Shown here: positions 58,301-64,000 of the stretch, in pieces
How positions within the stretch are numbered: position 1 is the first letter of the stretch
Layout of the letters: every line of letters starts with the position of its first letter
Assembly: GCA_028386065.3 (NCBI GenBank)
Contig: JAKUCV010001120.1
Span: forward strand, 1-64,000
From: Turnera subulata
Lineage: Eukaryota; Streptophyta; Magnoliopsida; Malpighiales; Passifloraceae
Direction: 5' to 3'
DNA length: 64,000 nucleotides
Made by a program: the position numbers and the translations under genes
Notes under the pieces: generated by a model
What the model was told of the DNA's origin: nothing
Seen by the model: the letters and a program-made list of their open reading frames with translations, nothing else
Databases searched by the model: none

Positions 58301-60376
58301 GTTGCACTAATGTCTTGACTTCTATAGTTGCCCTCAAACTTGGAGAGCTGTTTATAAAAGTATGAGTCAACATTTATTAGCGGTACTTATTTTACAGGAT
58401 AACTACTGGTACTGGGTACTCTTTGTTCGGTGATTAACTATTTCTTTTAATGGCTAGGTCAATAATTACTGTGACATTTCTTGTACAACTCACGAGTTAG
58501 TTCTGTAAGTGTAAAGTATAACCAGCTCTCTTCCCGTGGGTTCCACGAGATTATTTCCCTGCACAAACAAAAAAATAATTAAAATAGATTGGAAAAATAA
58601 AAAAATATAAAAAATAAGATGTTTAATTAAGGGTGATAAAATAATTTTAATATTATATCAACATTCATAGTACGTATGCAAATAAAAATAAAACAAAAAA
58701 AGAAGGAGTAAAAGAGAATGAATGAATAGAAAAACTGTATTACAGATAGAGACTATTATTTCATGTGCATTTAAAGAGAGATGATGGAGAAGAAATTTGT
58801 GAAGAGATAAATGATAAAAGGTTAGTTTTGAATAATAATATTATCTTTATCAGTTGTAAAGTTTATCAATCTAAAATTAATATAATTCTTATCAGATAAT
58901 AATTATAGAGTAAATGACATAATATATATAACAATAACTTTTATTTTTCAAATACATAACTTATCAGTTTTTTCTGACAAGAGTTTAATTCTTATCAGAT
59001 ATAATTCATAAACTTTTTTTATGAGAGTTTAATTCTTTTCAGGATTTTTTTAATATTAGTTTATTTGTCATCATGACCATATGTCAAAATCTAATTGATT
59101 AAAATTACACTTAAAACCCTCCACTTAGCAATACATGAAGAGCTCTAAAATCTTATGTGTCAACACCTGGTGAAGGTATCAACTTTACATATATATAGAT
59201 AACATTTGTATCTGGTTAAAAAAAGTTTGTTTTCAGGCTCCAATAAATAAACACGAAAGCAAAACCGACCATTAGAGTTTTTTTTTTATTCGTAGTCTTC
59301 AAGGATATGCACCATCTATCTATGTCTATACAATCTCCAAATAACTCAGCAAATCGTTTTCTTTCTCATCTCAGGATCATATATTTCGTAATCATCTAGA
59401 GTGTTTTCTTTATCTTTGTATCCTTCATAAGATTTTATTTTATTTTTGCCTTGAAGGCTTAGTTACATTAAATTTTGTGCATAGAGAAATGAAAGTCATA
59501 GAGCACAACACAACTTAATTAAGGATTGTTGCATCAGCAACCATTGACGTAGAAGATACGTACGGGGAGTTTGACACTTACGTTCTATTCAGTTCATTTT
59601 GAAGACAAATGGTGTAATCCTTGTTGAAAAAATATAATAAAAGTAGGAAAATTAAACTTTGTTGCCGTTACAACTATACGGGTCAAAATCTATTCTGATC
59701 AGCTTCTTGGAATCCGAAAAGGGAGTTAATGTCAGTTGTATGAAGATCATATACTTAATTTTATTTGTACAAATTAATATCGAGTTCGAGGCTACATTTA
59801 GTGTGTAATGTGTATTATGAGGTATAAATGCCCATTTCACTAATTAAAGTAAGACTGTCGTATGCTAGTAGCCAAAGCCCAAAAGCGAGTATTATTAACA
59901 CTGCAGTTCAAAAAAGAAATTTGATTACTGCTTCGTTGATTGAAAAAGTTGAAGAGGGGTTTAAACCTTCATGACATTAATCTCAGATTATGACATTTAA
60001 GTTTCAGAAGATTAGTCTAACGTTACTCAATTTATACTGTTTATAGCTAAATTAATTCATTCGAAGATGAATAGGATTTAATGCTAATTGATTGCCTTCT
60101 ATTTATACTACACAAAGGTGCGAATAGATATTAAATATTTTTATGATATGCGAATGGTCACATCATTTTTTTTTTAGAATTATAGTCATATGATTTTTTT
60201 TCCGCATTTAATACAATCATGTTACAAAATAAGAAAGAGACCATTAGTACCCCAAATATCATTCCGAATCCGACCGAGAATCATGACAATTAGAATAAAG
60301 TGGACTGATGATATTCATTTGAACAAAGAAACCAATTTAAAAAAGAAAACAAATATGATTGTAAGGTGTATATATA
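58301..60376. other. AT-rich spacer, nothing recognised
   Basis: Very AT-rich between 58560 and 59060. A TTTAATTCTTATCAGAT phrase is repeated near 58880-59000. No gene supported. Confidence 0.5.
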
Positions 60377-60642
60377 TATTTTTTTCAATAATGCTAGAGT
60401 TACTAAGATTTTTTTACTAAGAGAGTCTTACAAATATATGTGGCAAGCCTACATTGGATGATTTTATTAGCTTTCCACATCATCTTTGTTTTTATTTATT
60501 ATTTCTAAAATTAGAATCTTTCCAATCACAAAAATCTTTGCCTATTAATTTTTCATGATCTCTTCCCTTTTTTTTTTTCCTCTCTCCTTTGTCGAATTTC
60601 CAGAAAGCCCATTGCCAATTACAATTGTTCTGTGCAAATCTA

Positions 60643-60990
60643 ATGGCGTTAGCTAAGGTGAGGTAGACAAGAATAACCATAATGATAATGAAAATTGGGG
60701 AGGTCTAAAGAGTACATAAACTATACCTGATGAGGATTCATTATGTTGATAAAAAAACCTGAAACGGGTTTCACATACTTACTACTCATTATCTCTGGTA
60801 TTTTTTTATCTCAGAAATTGTGGAAGGTGGACTTGGAAAAGAAAAAATCATGTATTTACTGTTTCTTTTCAATAGTATGTTTGCTTAGTGCAGCTTTCTT
60901 CATCAGTGATGTATTTTTGGTCACCAATAGTAATGAAGTACTTCCTGGTTTTGTGATTACTGATACTTATATTTTCTCTTTCCAGGATTG
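60643..60990 (+). pseudogene. Captured gene 5' fragment in the outer MULE
   Basis: A start MALAK (60643-60657) is followed directly by a GTGAGG donor. A TTTTTTTATCTCAG acceptor lies 157 bp later at 60814. In phase, the second exon reads KLWKVDLEKKKS and then a hydrophobic stretch (CFFSIVCLLSAAFFISDVF) like a type II membrane anchor. An uninterrupted UTR-like sequence precedes the ATG. This is the exon-intron-exon start of a host gene, as expected for a Pack-MULE. The frame ends at 60990, or earlier at another splice site. I do not recognise the parent gene. Confidence 0.6.
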
Positions 60991-61113
60991 ATTCTGTTTT
61001 TATTTTCGTTCTGTATGATTTTATGTTTAGTGCCGTTACACAAATTAGCCTAGTTTGTGAAAAACCTATTGATGATGTACATTAAGTTAATTTGCTACTG
61101 GATATTCTGCTTG

Positions 61114-62640
61114 GGGTAAAATGCATGTTTGGTCACTCTACTCGTTTTCGCTGGATTTTGGTCATCGTACCATTTGAGTTTGCACGATTTCAGTCACTTC
61201 GGCTAAGTGGGGTCCGATTTTTACACTTGGCATTTTTTTATTGGTGACATGTTGGGTTGTGGGTCCCGTGCACATTGCCCAGCCCATGAGACCTGGGTCC
61301 GTGAAAAATTTGACCCGTTCGCATCCAGAACGGGTCTAGCTCCCACAAGCATGCCAAACACCCCCAAAGGAATATAATTAAAATTTAACCCTTATTACTT
61401 TTATATTTTTAAATATTTTATTTTAGAAATTAAAAACTCTTTCAATCTCATACAAATAAATTTAAAAACTCCAAATTTTACCCATTTCAATCTCACTATA
61501 AACGCCACCCGGAACCACCGCCGCCACACGCAGCGCACCAGGAGCCTCCCTCGCCGATGTTGTTCCTCCTTTACTCCTCTATGCCCGCGCCGACCGTCGT
61601 CACAGCACCGTCCAGCCAAGGCGAGCTCGACGGAGCAAGCCACAACAAGTCGGGTCACACCACAGCCTCCTTCGTCCACGCGTCGCGCCACATCCTCTTG
61701 TCGCCGGACCGTGCTTCACCTCGCGTCACCACCGCCACCACCAGTGCCCACATCGCCATCGCCGCCAGTTCCTCTGCACTTTTTCCATGTTCACCACCAT
61801 CTAATACATCAGATCTAACAAATCCTTTGATGTCCATATAATTCATAGCAAAAGTGTTGAGAGCCCATATTCACGAGAACATTGTACTGTTGGAAACTTC
61901 ATCTCTGTCGTTTTCTCTATGAGCACATATTCAAAACATGCATTAATTATTGTACTGTGAAAAACATCAGATGTTAAGGCCTATTCATGCGAGAGGTTAA
62001 AGTTCTTTCGCCACTAGTATCAACAACTAGTTGAGATCTTAATCATCTGGGAATTTCCTCGGTTTATCAAACCTTATGATAGTAGGCTTATCAAATTCCT
62101 TCTACTTTCAGTGGGCAGATACCTAATTTTTGATTCCTAATTTTATGTGGGCAGATTCCTTCTACTTTCTTACATAGACATGGCTGGTTCTCTTTTAATT
62201 TTCTTTTTTATTCTCTTTTAATTTTCTTGACACAAGAAAAAAATTATTTTTCAAAAAAGAAAGGGTTATATGAAGGGAGGAAAGAGTTTTTAATTTCTAA
62301 AATAAAATATTAAAAATACAAAAAATGATAAGGGTTAAATTTTAATTGTCTCTTTGGGGGTGTTTGGCATGCTTGTGGGGAGTTAGACCCGTTCTGGATG
62401 CGAACGGGTCAAATCTTTCACGGATCCGGGTCTTATGGGCTGGGCAATGTGCACGGGACCCACAACCCAACATGTCACCAATAAAAAATTGCCAGGTGTA
62501 AAAATCGGACCCCACTTAGCCGAAGTGACTGAAATCGTGCAAATTCAAGTGGTACAATGACCAAAATCCAGCGAAAACGAGTAGAGTGACCAAAATCCAG
62601 CGCGCACATCTGGTTCAATGACCAAACATGCATTTTACCC
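61114..62640. mobile_element. Nested Mutator-like element, 1.5 kb, 10-bp target duplication
   Basis: Flanks ATTCTGCTTG occur at 61104-61113 and 62641-62650. TIRs start GGGTAAAATGCATGTTTGGTCA and extend about 330 bp at the left (61114-61445) and 360 bp at the right (62278-62640). The right arm has an extra subterminal copy of a TGACCAAAATCCAGCG phrase, which explains the length difference. The ~830-bp interior starts with a GC-rich block. There is no transposase. It inserted into the interior of the outer element. Confidence 0.88.
61495..61850. other. GC-rich, possibly captured fragment in the nested MULE
   Basis: A block rich in CGCC/CGTC with frames open on both strands (61557-61841 plus, 61846-61655 minus), abruptly different from the AT-rich arms. 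GC-rich inserts are typical of Pack-MULEs, but I recognise no protein. Confidence 0.4.
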
Positions 62641-63009
62641 ATTCTGCTTGCAAGGAATTTCATGAAGGGGAGGGGATTTGTTGGTGTTATCCAGTAGAAA
62701 ACATCCAAGACTTGTTTGTGTTGTACTCCATTTATTTAGACAATATTGTTAATGTTATGATCAACAGGAAAGAGAAATTTAAGAAAAATTTAAGAAAGGA
62801 AGGAGGAAAAAAAATTTAGAAAGGAAAAAGATCATGAAAAATTAATGGGCAAAGACTTTTGTAATTGGAAAAATTCTAATTTTAGAAATAATAAATGAAA
62901 ACAAGATGTGGGAAGCTAATAAAATCATCCAATGTAGGCTTGCCACATATGTTTGTAAGACTCTCTTAGTAAAAAAATCTTAGTAACTCTAGCATTATTG
63001 TATTTTTTT

Positions 63010-63610
63010 TGGGTACATCGGAAGTTCATATATATTTTTTTTAGAAACAAAGGTGTATATATTTTGTTTTGGCGTGAACCACTGAACCTATATAAGGAGA
63101 CAACCTTGTTTATTGATAATGGTATTTCTTGGGGATTAATGTGACTAGTCGTCTCTTAGATTCATACTTTTATATAGAAGTTTTTAAAAATTAGGTCTTA
63201 CATCTCCAATGGTACAACAGAAAACAAAAATAACAACTTAAAAAAGTAAAGAACGAAAGAAAAAAAAAGCAGAACATTATATTGTGATTTCTTTTTTTTA
63301 TTTGAGATTATTATGTCGCGGTTTCTAAAACACAAAAGCACCAAAAGGTTCCTGAACCGGCAACAGTCTACCAAAAGGCCACAAAAACCAGAAAAACAAC
63401 AACAAAACCAGTAGTAGTCGCCTTGTACGACCTTGGACCAGTCCAGTCAAGTCGCCTTCACCCCCTCACGCTTTTCCCTTCCTTTCCTTTGAAACCCCGA
63501 AAAAACCCACCGTAAAAAATGGAGGCGACGCTTCATCCCGCGCCAATCCATAGAAATCGGGTACACTACACGCCCTCCTGCCCAAGCACACACCCTATAG
63601 TACCCCCCTA
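63010..63610. other. Upstream region of a right-edge gene
   Basis: No coding frame supported. From about 63460 the sequence becomes pyrimidine-rich like a plant promoter or leader. Confidence 0.4.
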
Positions 63611-63620
63611 ATTTTTTTTT

Positions 63621-63750
63621 CGCCTCCTCTCTCTCGCTCTCTCTCTCTCTCTCTTACACACTACATTTTTGGAAAAAAAAAAGGAGAAAAAAGCAAGACT
63701 TTGGTGTTAGCTCTTAGCTGTACAAACCAGTAACCCCCCCCCCCCCCCCC
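63621..63750 (+). repeat. (CT)n microsatellite and 17-base poly-C run
   Basis: CT repeats at 63625-63654 and an uninterrupted run of 17 C at 63734-63750. Further CT repeats follow at 63784-63798. Such runs are common in plant 5' leaders and are prone to sequencing error. Confidence 0.85.
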
Positions 63751-64000
63751 TCTTCCTCCGTTACCCGTACAAAGATCTGCAACTTCTCTCTCTCTCTATC
63801 TCTTTTCCTCTCTTTCTGTTCCTGTTGTTCTTTTGTTCGCTTCCGTTTTATACAGTAACGGTGATTCACTAAACGGTAAACAGAGATCCAGTGATCTCTG
63901 TTGTTCAAAATCAGCTCGAAGAACTGCAACTCCCTTAGTCTAGTTTCAGGTCAGTTGCGTTTTCTGTTTGAATTCCTGTTCGTTTCAAGTTGACGGTAGA
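63751..64000 (+). other. Probable 5' leader exon and intron donor of a gene beyond the edge
   Basis: A CT-rich leader-like stretch without a start codon leads to TTTCAG|GTCAGTTGCG at 63949/63950, a good donor context. This suggests a 5'UTR exon on the plus strand with its coding part outside the window. There is no frame to identify it. Confidence 0.35.

Larger units (their letters stand above)
60386..63000. mobile_element. Outer Mutator-like element (Pack-MULE candidate), 2.6 kb
   Basis: Long terminal inverted repeats of about 190-210 bp (60386-60590 and 62800-63000) begin CAATAATGCTAGAGTTACTA. They are flanked by a perfect 9-bp duplication TATTTTTTT (60377-60385 and 63001-63009). The 9-bp duplication with long TIRs is the Mutator superfamily signature. 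No transposase is present. It carries a gene-like fragment at 60643-60990 and a second Mutator-like element at 61114-62640. The duplication is low in complexity, but it abuts both ends exactly. Confidence 0.88.

Overview
The window is nuclear DNA of a flowering plant, most likely a core eudicot. It is AT-rich, its genes have many introns with GT-AG type junctions, and it is full of plant transposon families (Ty1/copia, Mutator-like, hAT MITE, tRNA-derived SINE). I cannot name the species. Five host genes are supported, all on the minus strand. They are a DWARF14-LIKE2-type alpha/beta hydrolase (2.8-4.9 kb), the chloroplast Fe-S scaffold HCF101 in 15 coding exons (25.7-30.8 kb), the Polycomb-associated PHD/FNIII/VID protein VRN5/VIL1 (32.1-35.6 kb, with a 5'UTR exon near 36.5 kb), a small secreted DUF538 protein (41.0-41.5 kb), and a short heavy-metal-associated (HMA) domain protein (51.2-52.1 kb). 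I rebuilt exon structures from reading frame, splice dinucleotides and phase. All predicted proteins close in frame.

DLK2, HCF101, VRN5 and the HMA gene occur in the same order and orientation as I remember the Arabidopsis loci At3g24420 to At3g24450. This looks like an old conserved gene block stretched by transposons. The genes do not form one pathway: they cover a karrikin/strigolactone-receptor-like hydrolase, plastid Fe-S delivery to photosystem I, vernalization-type chromatin silencing, and a metal-binding protein.

Region by region: 1-195 is a probable LTR end and 198-2460 a degenerate AT-rich tandem array. DLK2 follows, with three G-boxes 3' of it and a SINE with a 12-bp target duplication upstream. 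9.05-15.24 kb is a decayed copia element with LTRs and a 5-bp TSD. 16.2-16.8 kb is an inverted-repeat element and 17.2-17.5 kb a short tandem array. 19.36-24.08 kb is a young, nearly complete copia element with a 5-bp TSD. HCF101 and VRN5 come next, then DUF538. 43.27-49.40 kb is a second copy of the first copia family, lacking its 3' LTR and carrying an assembly join. A 268-bp hAT MITE with an internal Pol III-like promoter comes before the HMA gene. 52.7-60.4 kb is gene-poor. 60.39-63.00 kb is a Mutator-like element with captured gene sequence and a second Mutator-like element nested inside. The right edge looks like the 5' leader of another gene on the plus strand.

The strongest candidate for something undescribed is the copia family present twice (9-15 kb and 43-49 kb). 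Both copies carry dozens of tiny hairpins with GAA-type loops, an array of paired GGGCT/AGGCCCA motifs, an internal copy of the polypurine tract plus LTR start, and a conserved antisense ORF. That ORF has its own TATA box and G-box in one copy and fuses an unknown N-terminal region to the start of a LINE-type endonuclease domain.
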